The notes under the pieces were generated by a model that was given only the letters and a program-made list of their open reading frames with translations, searched no databases and was not told the origin of the DNA. Made by a program: the position numbers and the translations under genes. From positions 195,637-241,540 of the forward strand of contig BCIH01000003.1 of the NCBI GenBank assembly GCA_002897115.2: a DNA stretch of 45,904 nucleotides, read 5' to 3'. Positions within the stretch are counted from its first letter, which is position 1. Each line of letters opens with the position of its first letter. Source of the stretch: Prototheca cutis. Lineage: Eukaryota; Chlorophyta; Trebouxiophyceae; Chlorellales; Chlorellaceae. This document shows, in pieces, positions 21,301 through 33,546 of the stretch.

Positions 21301-23654
21301 CGGTAAGGTCCTGCCATCCCAGGCCGGAAACGTCGGAGACGCGGCGAGCGGCGCTGTTGATGGAAGAGCGTCGGCCCCTTGCCGCCGAAAAGCCGCCGGT
21401 GTCCTGAGTCATATCGTCCAGCAGGAGCCTTCCCGTCGCATCGCCCTGTGGTCCCAGGCTTATTTGACGGGACTCAATGCTGAGGCGCCCTCCACGGCCC
21501 CGGGGTGAACCCAGGCTGCTGGCGGTCAACTCGGGACTCGTAATCAGCGCAGGGTGCTGTAGTCCTGCTGGAGCAGCACAAGGCTCAGCAGCTTCGAGGA
21601 GGTGCATCCCGCCCTCAGTGGCACGCTCCGGCGAGAGGTTCGTTCCAATGGCCGGGGCAGAAGGTTCCTGAACAAACTCGACATCCGCGCCTGGGGGCAC
21701 GACACCAGGCTCTGCTGTCGATGCCTGCGCTCCTGCCACCTCCTGAGAGAGCAAAGGAGATGATGCATGCAGGCGACACCAGCTCAGCACCAGTCGCCTT
21801 TCTCATGACTGGCAACCAGACACAGGCATGCTCAAATACCAGACAGAGCGGCACGCCACCGCATCAGCAATCTTCGCTTTCGCCCCTGATAAAAAGAGCC
21901 CACATAAACAACCCTTTGGCCTTGCCTCCACAGGAGCCGCCATTGGTAGCATGTAGGGAGGGAGAAACGCCGGCGCCGTCCATTGCGGGCCCTGCGGCTG
22001 TGCACCAAAGGGACCTGCCGCGGTTGGCATGGGCTCCTCCGGGGCTGCCATCGCCATGCCGGCTTCCGCAACAGGAAAATTATGATACTCAGCTTGCTGC
22101 TGGAGGGTGTCGCTGGCAGGAACACCATCGTTGTTGTCCAAGGCCCGCTCCTCGTCGACATTGGCTGCCTGATACTCGAGCTCGGGTCCTGCTTCAGGGT
22201 CCTCCTGGCCACCCAAACGACCCTCACTGGTCTCCACAGCAGCAAGAACAGGCTCCATGCTTGGCCGCCCCAGGTCGGCATTCTCTCTTTCCTCTTCCTC
22301 TTCATCCTCTTCCTCCACATCGCCAAACAGTCGGCCAAAGGTGTTGTCTCCCATCATCATTCGGCCATGGGCGGCAAGGTCCATGTCCATGGTGTCCTCG
22401 CTCCCGGGGTTGAAACCCCACTTGGACACAAGGTTTGGTGCCGGGCCCTCGCTGGGTTCCGATACAGGGACGGCCAATGACCCGGCTGTAGCATCCTCCT
22501 CCACGTTCATGGCTGGATCTGGTGATAGCGATGCTGATGGCGGAGCATGCTCAAGGGCTGACTCCTCTCTCCGACCTGCAGCTGCAGGCGGAGACGGACC
22601 CTCCTCCACGACATTGATTGACCCTGGATGTGGAGAGGGAAAGCTCGTTATCGTTATGAATAATTCCTGGGACCTGAAGAGATCCAGTTCATCCGTGCTG
22701 GTACGTTTGCAGCAGAACCGAGAACCATCATTCTTCGGGCAAGGACAGAAGTGGGAGCATCGGCAACAGCCCTCAAGCACTCTTCCCCGTCAGGGGACGA
22801 GGTGGATGGCACACAGATCCACAAAATAATTCACCCCCCCCCCCCCCACACACACACACACGAAATCCACAACCCACCGTGCACCAGCGTCAAGTCCATT
22901 TGAGTGGTAATGTCGGCTTGCCCATCGCCGGCACCGTCATGAGCTGCCCGGGGACCACCAGTCACCTCAGCACCATCCGGGAAACTGCCATGGCCCTCTT
23001 CTTCTTCAACCAGACTGGACAGCCTGGGAACATCGGCCGTGATGCTCGCTTCCTGCTGCTGCTCAGTGGGCAGCACCTCCGCGTCGTCCTCGAGCAACCT
23101 TCCCAGGCTGGGCACATCTGCCGTGACCGAGTCAGGGGCTCCCAGCCCCAGCGGGCCCGTGAGCTCCATGTCCGACATCTGTCCCGGGCTGGTAACGGCC
23201 ACGACCACGGGGGCAGTGAGATCCTCCTCCTCCCATGCCGCAGTGGGAATGGCGGGGATGCCGGTCCTGCCACCAGAACCCCCACTGACGTCGTCATCCT
23301 GTTGGAAGGAGCAGAGACACAGGGCAACACAATGCCATTTAGTCGTTTGCAAGCGAATGCATGTACATGCTCGGCAGCGGATCGCAGAGGCGAGCGCATT
23401 TTGAGGCACGGGACTCTGCACAACCGCTTGTACCACTTCCAGCCCCACCACCACCAGGCACTTACCTTGATGAACTCGTGCACCAGGGTGAGCTCCGTGT
23501 CGGGCGCAAAGCTCACTCGTCGCCTGTCTTTGGCCTTGCGTTTGGGCTGTTGACGAGTGGGCGTCGCCCCAATCGCAGAGACCCGGCGCTTGCTGCCTCC
23601 AATCGTGGGGAGGACGACATTTGGATTGATCGATTCCTGTTCCGGAGGATCCAT
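18389..23654 (-). CDS. KNL1: Kinetochore scaffold KNL1/Spc105/Spc7
   Basis: Four exons (5' to 3'): 23654-23466, 23298-22878, 22623-21932, 21742-18389; phase-consistent; 1551 residues. The N-terminus has the PP1-docking motif RRRVSFAP (RVSF at residues 46-49) and a second RVSA. Next come MELT-type motifs, the MPS1-phosphorylated Bub3/Bub1 sites: DMELTGP at about residue 107, QMDLT near 200, and a looser MDMDL in exon 3. Two copies of a TADVPxLxxL repeat lie between. The long disordered middle ends in a Spc7 signature near residue 945 (TFQDFSHALDLRFLDGL), followed by a coiled coil and a C-terminal region fitting the RWD domains that bind MIS12. Exon 3 ends at a weak donor (CCT/GTGGAG). Many N bases fall in 18400-20030, so residues there are uncertain. 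Confidence 0.85.
22834..22861 (+). repeat. Poly-C (14) followed by (CA)7 in a KNL1 intron
   Basis: On the KNL1 sense strand this reads (TG)7 then G14, beginning 16 bases inside the intron from the 5' splice site at 22877. Confidence 0.95.
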
Positions 23655-24063
23655 CGCGCACAAACTCAAGGGTTGCCCAGATTCATCTTTTTCTCAGTTG
23701 ATGAGCCCCGTGCGAACGCACATTTTGTTCTGCGGTGCTCTCTGGACGCTCGAGCAGCGGGCCCAGGTTCGAGCTGTCCCTTTCGTATTCCGACGTACCG
23801 GGGACAAAAGGATTTTTTCCCTGGGGAAAACAATAATCTCCCTTCCAAAATTCCTCGACATCCAATCCAAACCCCCGGGCCAGGCAACCAGTCATCAATC
23901 TGAAGCGCATGCACAACTGCAGCAGATGAACAGTCGCAGAAGAGAGTTCCAATAACATCTGTTGAACAATTCCAGCGCTGGGATTCCGCCAACTCTTGCC
24001 GCGCAGGGGCACCTTCGCCAGCCCGGCTGCGATATAGAGCTCATGCACAGTTAGGCTTGCTCG
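23655..24063. other. Divergent promoter region, KNL1 / RMD1-like gene
   Basis: About 410 bp between two start codons. It is locally less GC-rich than the flanking exons. No additional gene or clear element. Confidence 0.55.
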
Positions 24064-25885
24064 ATGAAAAAGTCCACCGGTAATGCAGGGTACCAACCCC
24101 TGCCTAATCGCCCGGCATCCCCGTTGGACCGTCCTGGCGCTGTGGCCCCCGCACCCGCCCTCGCACGGAGGCCTGCGACGGGGCAACCCACGCAGGCCAC
24201 CGGCGACGCCCGGCGGCCTCAGCGACTGGCCAATGTCGGGGCTATTAAGCCCATAGCTCCGGGACAGGTGAGATCTCACAATGGATTGTATCGTACCGCA
24301 AGGGCCCTCTTCACCTGACCCAGGAAGGGTGTGGGTTTTTGCTTGGGCATGGCGAGAGGGCACCCCAACCCAAACCCTAGCATCCGACCCTGACACCCCC
24401 TGCCGAGACCCCTCCCGACACGCAGCCTGCGGCTCCCGGGCGCGTGAGGGAGCGCTTCATCTCCCTTCCAGATGAACTGCAACAACCAGAACGACAGGTG
24501 GCAGACCTGCAGAGCGCCCACCCCACCATCTTTGAGGTGTGTTGTGTGTGAGCAGTTGGGAGTTGTCCATGCGGCCAGTCTGACTGGGACTTGCGCCCCC
24601 ATTACACGTGGCCCACGTCCTCACTCCTTTGGTCACTACAACAACAGGATTTGCCCGAGGAGGGCACATTCCACGGCATCCGGGGCCGCATCACCATCTA
24701 CTGCATTGCCGAATCGCTGGACCGCAAGGCGCTCGAGCTGCGCCTGCGAGAACGTGGGAGCAACGGCCTCATCCACACCTTCCCAGACGTGCTGTATGGC
24801 CAGTACGAGACCTACGAGGTGTGTGTGTTGGGGGGGGGGGGGGGGGGGGGGGGGGGGTTGGAGGGGGGTTTGTTTTGCGCAGGTGTTGAAGAAGGAGGTG
24901 TGACGGAAAATGGGGCGAAAAAAGATTGCTTGTGATGGAGCCGTCACTGGCCGTGACAGCTAGAACAGCGCATGCTGTGCCAGAACCCCCCATTCTCGCC
25001 CACCTTTCATCATCATCATCATCACCAGCAACACCCACACTCACAGGGTGCAGACTTGATAACGGGTGACGTCTTTTATTTCGACTATGGCGTGCTGGTG
25101 ATGTGGGGCCTGACAGAGGCCGCGGAGCGGGAGATCATCCGGTCCCTCGCGGGGCCAGCGCTTGTGGACCCCCTGCCGCCGCGGGAAGTGGAAGTTGACG
25201 AGTTCAAGTTTCACTACACCATGCACGAGAAACCCCACATTCAAAACGATACCTTTACAAGTGAGACTTGGGCTTTCGATGGGTGCCACTTTTTGGGCGT
25301 GCCTTTTGCTCTTTTATATTTTCGCCCCCAGCTTGCTCGGCCATCAAACACACACGCACACGCACGGAAACAACACTTGGTGCAGTTAATTACCGGCTGG
25401 CCAAGGACCACCTGCTGAAACTGTCGATCAGCCACGCGCTGGCGCAGTCCACCAAGCTGACGGTGTATGAGGAGCGGGTGGTGGAGATTGTGGAGTCCAC
25501 AAAGGAGCTCCCCGTCATTCTGGCGACCACGGGCACGGTCAAGCTGTCACGCAAGAAGATTGCACAGTTGATTGGCCGCGTTTTTTTGCAGAAATCGGCG
25601 GTCAACCTCCTGTCCACGGTGCTGGACACGCCAGAGTTCTTCTGGTCGGCCCCCGACGCGATGCAGTCGCTGTACAAGCGCGTCTGCGACTATGTCGAGT
25701 ACGACGCACGCGTGGAGGTCCTCAACTCGCGCTTCCAGGTGCTCCAGGAAATGCTCGACATGCTGCGCGATCACCAGAACAATGGCCACGGCGCGCGCCT
25801 GGAATGGATTGTCATTTGGCTCATCGTCGTCGAGGTCGTCGTTGGCCTGTTTGAATGCGCCTCGATTCTAGGATGGGTGGGGTGA
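24064..25885 (+). CDS. RMD1/RMND1/Sif2 family (DUF155) membrane protein
   Basis: Five exons: 24064-24267, 24381-24536, 24648-24818, 25047-25260, 25386-25885; phase-consistent; 414 residues. After a Pro/Ala-rich disordered N-terminus the conserved DUF155 core starts at GRITIYCIAES, passes through TGDVFYFDYGVLVMWGLTE and ends with LSRKKIAQLIGRVFLQKS, the helix RVEVLNSRFQVLQEMLDML and a single TM segment (LEWIVIWLIVVEVVVGLFE). Family members are mitochondrial inner-membrane or septation-linked proteins (yeast RMD1, RMD8, SIF2/3; human RMND1 supports mitochondrial translation). Localisation here is not evident: the leader lacks a strong amphipathic signal. It is divergent to KNL1 and convergent with FIG4. 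Confidence 0.88.
24830..24857 (+). repeat. Poly-G run of 28 in intron 3 of the DUF155 gene
   Basis: Begins 12 bases into the intron after GTGTGTGTGTT, on the sense strand. The same intron ends with CA/CAT-rich sequence (25007-25046). Confidence 0.95.
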
Positions 25886-26715
25886 TGACTGAGTATTGCC
25901 CCTGTTTTGTCCAGGTGGGCATGTGTGTGAGTGGGGGAGATTCCCCTTCATAACACTCGCTCAACCCTACACCGACTGAAATGCACGTTGCCACGTGCTC
26001 TCCAGGGCACCATGCGATCTGTCCCACGCTCCTCAAACTTTCTTGCTGTGTCATGTGTATAGAGATACAGCGCGCACGTGGTGGCAGAATCGACCGATGC
26101 CTCTTCTGTGGGGAACAGTCCTTGCAAAGCATCGTTTGTCATGGTGACACAATTTGCAAGCCGGAGCTGTGGGTTGTTGGCTGCAGCATCCGTTCCTAGG
26201 AGTATACAAAGGTCAGGGGAAGCATGCGGGAACAAGCACAAGCACAAAGCAAGTGTGCATTGCAGTTCTTGGGGAAGAGTCTCAGGTGCATACACCAAAA
26301 ATGCCATGGGGTGGCCCAACAGGGGTGACGGGGGTAAGGGGAACACAGCAGGGTCGGGGTCTGTCCCCGCAGCGGCAGCTCTGAGCCGGACGGATTGCCG
26401 GGCCCTAGAGCTCTTGAATTCTTTTCTTTATGTACATCACAACGAATACTGCCGCTCAGCGGCAGGGTGAGGCGACATTGGCAAAGTGCCAGAAGGGAGA
26501 TGGCCTGTTATTGCAGGTCTCGTTCTCCAGGCGCGGTCATTGTAAAAAGGAATGGTTTTGGAAGAGCATTTGGAGAGTGGTGGAAGTAGAGTGGCATGAA
26601 GGGATGCGGTGTCATCTCTGCACGACTGCTGCACAATGAAGACTGGCCACTGCCGAGTAGCGTTCGGGAGATGCAACCCCCCCCACACCCCCTGATCACC
26701 GCCTGCTCTGCGCCC
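25886..26715. other. Convergent intergenic region, no gene seen
   Basis: 830 bp between the DUF155 stop and the FIG4 stop. Open frames are short and have no recognisable domains. TGTAA at 26540-26544 (+) is a possible but distant poly(A) signal. Confidence 0.55.
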
Positions 26716-29700
26716 TCAAGCGGCGGCGGCGTCTTCGGCAAACAGTTCCAGGGGCGAAGCCGGCGCGCCACCCAAACTCGGCAGGCCCGGCATGTGCAGG
26801 GGGCCGCCCGTGGCGGGTCCCAGCAGCACCGCGGCGCTGGCGTCTAGGCCCGTCCGCTCGCGCCCGCGTGGCGAGCTGTGCACACGCCATGACTCCACCT
26901 CACTGCGCGTCGGATTATCATTTGGTCATTTGCATGTGTGTGTGTGTGTGTGTGCGCGCGCGCGCGCGTGTGTGCATGCGCGCGCGTGCACAAGTCCTCC
27001 GAACAGCAGCAGCAGCAGCAGACCAACAATTGACCGAGGACGCCGCTGCCCAGGCAATGGAACCAACGGCCAACCTCCGCTTACACTCTCCACCCCGGGG
27101 GAAAAAAGAAAAGTTACCTGGTGAGCCCTGTGCGGAGGCGGTCGTGTTCCCGGAGCAGCGCGGACAGGCCGTCACCCGCCCACCAGGCCGTGTCAAAGGG
27201 TGAGACACCCATGGACCCCAGACCGTGCCGCAGCGCCTCGGCGCCCCACAGCACCTCCCCAAGGTCCACGGGAAGACCCGTCGCCGAGCCCTGCAGCGCT
27301 GCGAGTTCTGCGTCCTGGCTCGGAGGCATATGGAGTGCAGCCCCGCCGCGGGCAGGGGCGCTCGAGCGCACATCGTCCAGGGTCGCGCCGCCCGCACCCC
27401 TCGCGTCCGACCGTGGCGCCGACCGCCCGCTGCGGGCGACCGAGCCCAGGCACACCGCGTCCCAGGCCCCCAGGACGCCCGCGCCCGCCAGCGTCGCCCG
27501 GTCCGCGTCTTCTGCAGTCGCCGCCTCGGGTCCGAAAGCCGGCTGCGAGAGCGCGCCTAGGGCCGCAGGACCGGGCGCGACCGCAGCCGGCGGCCACGTC
27601 GCCGCTGGCGAACCGGTGACAGCACCATTTCCACGATCCCCCCAACCGCCAACGGCACCAAAGGCCAGGCGGCGGCGCGAGGCGCTCTCGCGGCTGACCC
27701 GGCCGCTGCCGCCCCCACCACCAGTGTCTTCGCCTCCTATGATCGCCAAAATCTCGGCCTCGGGTGCCGTCTCGCCGCGACGCAGGCCCACGCTCAGCCC
27801 CCGCCGCCCCGCCGCCCCGCGGCCTTCGACCTCTGACGCGCTGCCCGGCCGCGACCCCGGGCCCTCCACCACCATCGCGGAGCCGGTGACGTTGGGTGTC
27901 CACCAGCCCTGCGGCACGGCAGCACGTGCACGCTGCGGCGTCGTGCTGCCTTGCACCTGCTGGTCCGACGCGGGCCTCGACCAGGACACCGACCGGGCCG
28001 CCGTCACGCCAAGCGCAGCCTCCGAGGCCGCGTGCTGGAGCGGGGGCGCTGGGCTGGGCCCCGCCGAGTGCGCGGCTCGGCCCGACGACAAAGCGGTGTG
28101 GCCGAGGTGCACGGGCGTGGAAGGTGCGCTCCCACCCAGCGGAGCCTTGGTGGAGCTACTGGGGAGTGGCGTGCTCGCCGACATACCACCCCTGCCGACG
28201 TCCCAGGACCTATTCTCCGTGCCCCGCGTGTCTGCATCCCAGCCCCAGGCCAGGCCGCCAGCGTCAGCTTGCTCGGACACCGTGTCGCGCCGCCGCCGCG
28301 GCGACAGCCACGCCGGCAGTGACAGCTGTGAGCCCGACAGCCGCGGACCCGCATCCTGACCAACCGTGTTTCTGGCATCCCCACCAAGACTCAAGTTTGA
28401 ACCAGCGCTGCCGTTCCCGCCCGGTGGCCGCCGCGGCTTGCTCGGCGCCACCAGGCGCACCGGGTGCAGTACGACGCTGGGCGAATGCAGCATGGCGTCA
28501 AACGACTCCAGTTTGGGTGTCCGCCGGCCGGGCAGCAGTGGGGGAACCCACAGGACCGGTGGAGCCGGGCTCGTCATCGGTGCTGTCTGGACGACCAGAG
28601 CTGGGGCATCCGCGTTCAGAGGCTCGGGTGCGCCCGGCCCTGCTGCGCCATCGGGCAGTCCCTGTGTTGATGGGTGGCGGGGCCCGCCATCTCTGTCCTG
28701 CACCGTCGCTGGGCCTCTGGAAGCAGCTGGCTCACCGGTGTTGCCCGACGGGGGCCCACCATTTGCGGTGGGTGCTATGGTGCCACTCATCCCGCCCCGT
28801 CCTGTCGGCCGCGGCGCCCCCGCGGGCTCTTTGACAACAGCGATCCCCGCCGCGTCGTCTCCACCGGCTGTCTGGCAACCTGGGCCGACCTCGTCATCGA
28901 TTGTGTCTCCTGTGCCCTCCGCAACCACTGGCGCCGGACGCTCTGACGCAGCTCGTGCTGGTGTTGCATCCAACACTCGGCGCTCCCGTTCCTGCTCACC
29001 ATTTTCCAGCCCCGGTGGCGGGGCCCCCGCATCATCAACCAGAGCACCATCGGGCTGCTCCACCATCTCACCCTCAGCCGGGTGCTGGTGCTGGTGCAGG
29101 CGGCGCCGCCGCCGCCGTGCGGCTTCTTCCTCCTGCTGCCGCTCCGCCACCGCGACCAGCGTGTCGTTGCCCAGCGCCGGCAGGAACGCGGAAGAGTCCT
29201 CGGCCGACAGCGTGGACACCAGCAGCTGGCGCAGCGACGGCGTGCTGCACTCCTCGTCGCTGCTGGCACACCCCGCGTCCTCGGGGCCGGGCGGGAACAC
29301 GCCCGCATGCTCAGTCGTCGTGGCAGGGTTGGGTTTGGCGTAGCGTGCCGCGTCCACTGCTGTCGCCGCCGGCACGACTGCTGCTGCTGTGCCGGTGTCA
29401 GGAGCACCAGCGCCGGCGCTCGTTGCATTCATTGCCCCGCCTGCAGCTCCGGCAAACGCGTGCGGTGACACCCCGCCCAACACGTCCGAAGGAAACGGCC
29501 CACTGGACAGCCCTGCTGCGCCGGCACTCACAGTCGATACACCTCGCGAATGCCGCGCGCTGCCTGGCCGCGCGCCGTCCCCCGCCCCGCTTCCTGGCAG
29601 CGGCGCGCCCGACACGCTGCTTGAAACAGCGCTGGCGCCCTCCGAGCCCATGGCCTCGTCCAGCACCGTCAGGCCCGAGCCCTGGCGGGAAAAGGCATCC

Positions 29701-32473
29701 GCCTCGGATGCCGCAGCCGATGCCGCGGCCAGGATGGCCTCCACCGACGCGGGCCGCGGCAGCGGCCCGCCGGCCAGCGCCAGGCTGCCCGAGCGGGGCG
29801 CGGCTTCGCCAGAATCCACCACGTCGTCGCGCGCCGTAGAAGTCGAATTGCTGCCACCAACGGATCGATCCGTAAGACTGCTCGTCCCTCCCTCATCAAC
29901 CGCGGCCAGGCCGCGCGGAGTCGCCGGCCTCGCCGCGGCAGTCGATACCACCGGCCCTCTGGTCGCGCCCGATGCCAGTGCCCGCGCCGTGTCCATCAGA
30001 TTCTCGAAAAACGTCGACCCCGCGCTGAGGCCCCGCGGCCCAAACGCGGCTCCTCCACGCACCGACCCCTCGCCCAAGGCTGTGATTTGAGAATGGTGGT
30101 GGTGGCGGCGAGTTTTGGTGTCATTCTGTTGGTTTGCAAAGACACGCTTTCTCTCTCCATTCCAATTCCATGCACTTCCCACAACTGCCGTCCTCACGCG
30201 CGCCCCCCCCCCCCCCCCCNNNNNNNNNNNNNNNNNNNNNNNNNAACAACAAGCAACACCTCTGTGCAGCGCCGAGTCAGAATCGAGCTCCCAGAGCTGG
30301 GGCCCCGCTTTGTTGGGCACAAACGCGCCCAGCAGCAGGTTGATGCTGTCCTGCTTCTCCGCGTCGGTGTAGGCGTTGGAGTAGATGCGGCGGAGGCTGG
30401 TCAGGATGTCGCGCGACGTCACCGCTGCCGCCCACCCACCCCTGGCCCGGGCGAAAAACGTGGTGTGCGCCTCGGAGCCGCCGTACTGCTGCGCGGCCGC
30501 GTGCCCCGCGGCCTCGTACGCGTCCATCAGTGCCCGCGCTGCGCCCGACTCCGGGTCCAACCCCCGCGCGTCGGGCGGCAGGAGGCCCAGCGCCGCCAGC
30601 TGCCGCGCCAGTGCGCTCAGCCCCGCGCCAAACTGCGCAAGATTCGTCCGGTCCAGGCAGTCGATGCAGTTGGTCCGCAGCACGCCGCGCTGGTCCCGCG
30701 CGCCGCGCGGGCCCCCGCTCACAAACACCCCGCTCGCGTCCAGCGCACCCGCAACCACGCGCCGCAGCCGGGGGAGCAGCGACGCGGGCGCGGAGCGCAC
30801 CGCCGCCGTCAAGTCCCATGACAGGTGCGTCACGGGCAGCGGCGCGCCCGCCGGCGAACCAGGCGGTGACAGCACCCGTTGTTGCCGGAGGTTGAGTGAG
30901 GTCGGCATGGGGTTGGGTGGGGCCAAATCTGGCACCACGCTCGACGAGGGGGCTTGGCCCAGGCGGCGTCCGGCCATGCCGGGGCGTCTGCCACCTACAG
31001 CCCCACCACTTCCACTGCCGCCAGCATCCCCAACACCTTCTGCATCATCGTCATTTACGAGCCCCAGCCCCAGGAGGACGCGGGTGTCGGCGTTGATGTG
31101 GCGGAGCGCGGCGGCGTAAGCGCGGCCCAGGGCCGCTTCGCGGCCGCCGTGCTTGACCAGGTCGAGCACGACCAGCGGCTCGCCGTAGCGTGCGCGGAGA
31201 CGGGCAAAATGCCGGGCCGTGGCCGCATACAGCGGATCGAATGCCTGGATGATGATGCTGGGCTTGAGCACGCCGGCCTGCGTGGCCTGGCCCCAGAACA
31301 GCGGGATGGAGCCCCGGACCTGGACCCAGGAGCTCAGCAGCGGCAGCCGGCGCCGTGAGTCGACCCCGGCCTCCACGACCTGCTCCAGCTCGACTTCGTT
31401 GGCAACAAAGCCATCGGCATTGACGCCTCGCTTGCGGTACCGCGTGCCGGCAAATTGCCGCGAGCGTCGCGCGATCAGCGTCAGTGTGATGGGCCGCCCA
31501 AACACGGCCAGCCGCCGCTGCGTCCAGTAGCCATGCACCAGCGGGACGGCCCAATGGCCCAGGCCCGCGGACCGCAGCGCCGAGGTCAGGTGCGCGTTCC
31601 AAACCCACTGACTCTGCCAGGGGTCGCCGCCGGCGTGTGCGCCACCTGTCATCACGCTCTGCACGCTGCGCCACAGTGGCCAACTCGGGCTGTACAGAAA
31701 CGTGCTGTCCAGGGTCAGGCCATTGAAAATTTTCCGGTACCGCGCCTCTGCCAACGCCGTGTCAGGGTCGCGGCTGGGACCGCAGGCCAGATCAGGGTGC
31801 AGCAACGGCAGCAGCGCCGTCTTTCCAATACCGTACACGCGGTGTCCTTCAGCGGAAAAGAGGATTTGCCCAGGATTGACTTGGTCAGTATGCGGAAAGA
31901 ATTCTGCTAAAGTAACATCTGTATGGCTCCTAGAAAATGAAAAGCAAACGATAATGGCACCGTGGGCACACGTGCCTGCCGGCTCCATCGACTCTGACCA
32001 AACAGGCACGTCCCAACGGCCCACGCACCTGCAATCTCGCCGACATCCACTTGGTTGAGTATGAAGAGCAGGTAGTAGCCCTCAAGGAATTTGAAGCATC
32101 CTGCCAGCGCATCGGCCTTGCACACAAAGCTTAGCCCGCCAGAGCTCTTGTTGCCTAGGGAGTGAGGCGACGGCGGTTAACAATGGGCATGAGAGTGCCT
32201 GGGCGGTGATCACGCATGGGACAGGGGCAGCAGTTCCGCCCTGACATGCTGGACAACCCCAGTGCGCTCACCATCTCGCAGGCATCGCAGGAGCTCGGTG
32301 AGCTGGGCCTTGCTGTAGACAGCGGGGTCGGCAAGGGCAACGAGCTCCTTGTCCCGACGGCTGAACTTGAGGACCCTCCATTCCGATTCTGCCTCGTCAC
32401 ATGTCAAAATGTATGTCCAACTGGCTGTCCTATAGGCCACGAGGTGATGTGGGTGTGCCGCGTGGGGTTCCAT
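26716..32473 (-). CDS. FIG4: FIG4-like SAC-domain phosphoinositide phosphatase with long C-terminal extension
   Basis: Five exons (5' to 3'): 32473-32272, 32154-32029, 31846-30260, 30079-27118, 26902-26716; phase-consistent; 1687 residues. The N-terminus matches FIG4: EWRVLKFSRRD, DGNKSSGGLSFV and KFLEGYYLLF. The SAC domain ends with the catalytic CX5R loop near residue 503 (RTNCIDCLDRTN), followed by QDSINLLLGAFVPNKAGP and LWELDSD, the FIG4 hallmark. FIG4/SAC enzymes dephosphorylate PtdIns(3,5)P2 on endolysosomes and vacuoles, with VAC14 and PIKfyve/Fab1. About 1050 residues after the SAC domain, nearly all in one 2962-bp exon, are Ser/Gly/Pro/Ala-rich with acidic patches and no recognised domain; human FIG4 is 907 residues in total. 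The 25-N assembly gap falls in intron 3. Confidence 0.88.
26931..26992 (+). repeat. Alternating purine-pyrimidine tract (TG/CG)n
   Basis: About 62 bp of strictly alternating TG, CG and CA steps inside the last FIG4 intron, including a (GC) core of 18 bp. On the FIG4 sense strand it reads (CG)n(CA)n, close to the 3' splice site at 26903. The sequence is Z-DNA prone. Confidence 0.9.
30203..30244 (+). repeat. Poly-C run (17) abutting a 25-N assembly gap
   Basis: C run at 30203-30219, N at 30220-30244, within FIG4 intron 3. On the sense strand the gap and G run begin 15 bases after the 5' splice site at 30259. The gap probably marks an unsequenced longer homopolymer. Confidence 0.95.
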
Positions 32474-33546
32474 CACACGCCCGCGGACACCTTTCCCTGT
32501 CGACCCTGAACCAGGGCCTCCTGGGCACTCACTGCGCAACGCAGCGAGGCCATTCGATTACATTGTCCATCTGGGAGACATGTCTTGTCATCAAATTGGA
32601 CCATGCCATGTGCCGCAACACGCAGACCGGAGTGCCTCTTAGGGCCGGGGTGGGATCCCCATGAAGAGGGGGTCCGACGGACCAGGGGAAACTTCATGAA
32701 ACGACTGTCCCCTCGAGCCACGCGGCCGCCTGTGTCGGTCACCGCGGTTTTCATGCCCAGATGTCGACGTGTACAGTCATTGCTGGAAGCAGTGGATCCC
32801 TGCATACAGATAGATTTACAATTAATTGTGTCGACGAGCGCACCGCGCTCAACCCTCTCCAGTGGGCACACCTCCTCGTTGCCAATTCGAACCACCACAC
32901 CACCGGCATGGTCACCACCCAGTCCGACAGAAAACGCCAAGCAGCTCTGCTAAGTGCTGGCACCAGGGCAATTTCGTTGAACCTCTCTGGGTACTGTTCC
33001 CAGCTTAGCAAATGTGCGCACTGGCTTGGTAGATCACACACTGTTGCTGTTCATTGGTCATTGGCGGCTGGGCTCTGGTGTCCCGAGATCAGACACGTCC
33101 GCTGAGAGTAGGTCATGTGACTCCCTTTTTTCCTATCTCGGACAAAGCATGCGTGGATGTATTTGTGTGAACCATGCTCGCTTGGGTCGGTAATGCTGGT
33201 TGCTGCGCGTTGTGCGCGACGCGCCTTCGGTGTCGAATGACAAGTCGCGGACCAAACACGGCGCATCCCTGCGTGATCCGAAGAACAGCTTTGACAATGA
33301 ATGGCAAGCGACTCACCACAAATTTTAATGTTGCCGCGATTGCCTGGCGCGCGAGAGCAAGTCTGTAAGGGCGTAGGTGCCATGCTGGGCGGTCGGGCAG
33401 GATCCCCGTTTGCATATCGAAAATAGCTCCCTGGGGGATGGTTGCCCTCCAATCGCGAGGACCACAAATGGGGCTTGCACAGCAGGGCACCAGCTTCGTC
33501 GCTGCATTCCCAGGTCGAATGAAAACAGTACTGCAAATCTGATGGC
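32474..33546. other. Divergent intergenic region FIG4 / BLOC1S1, no gene supported
   Basis: 1.07 kb. Minus-strand frames of 165-188 codons run through 33051-33711 but have no domain, overlap the BLOC1S1 exons and show no coding-like composition. Promoter and 5' UTR sequence for both flanking genes is expected here. Confidence 0.5.

Noticed and set aside
20579..21508. 309-codon plus-strand frame opposite KNL1
   Set aside because: Antisense shadow of a GC-rich coding exon; no domain.
22834..22861. CA/C-rich array considered as telomere-like or CRISPR-like repeat
   Set aside because: Simple microsatellite without spacers, within a KNL1 intron; the window is eukaryotic.
27121..29343. Long plus-strand frames (325 and 412 codons) opposite the FIG4 tail
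   Set aside because: Low-complexity Arg/Pro/Ala translations typical of the antisense of Ser/Gly/Pro-rich coding sequence; the minus frame is continuous and splice-consistent.
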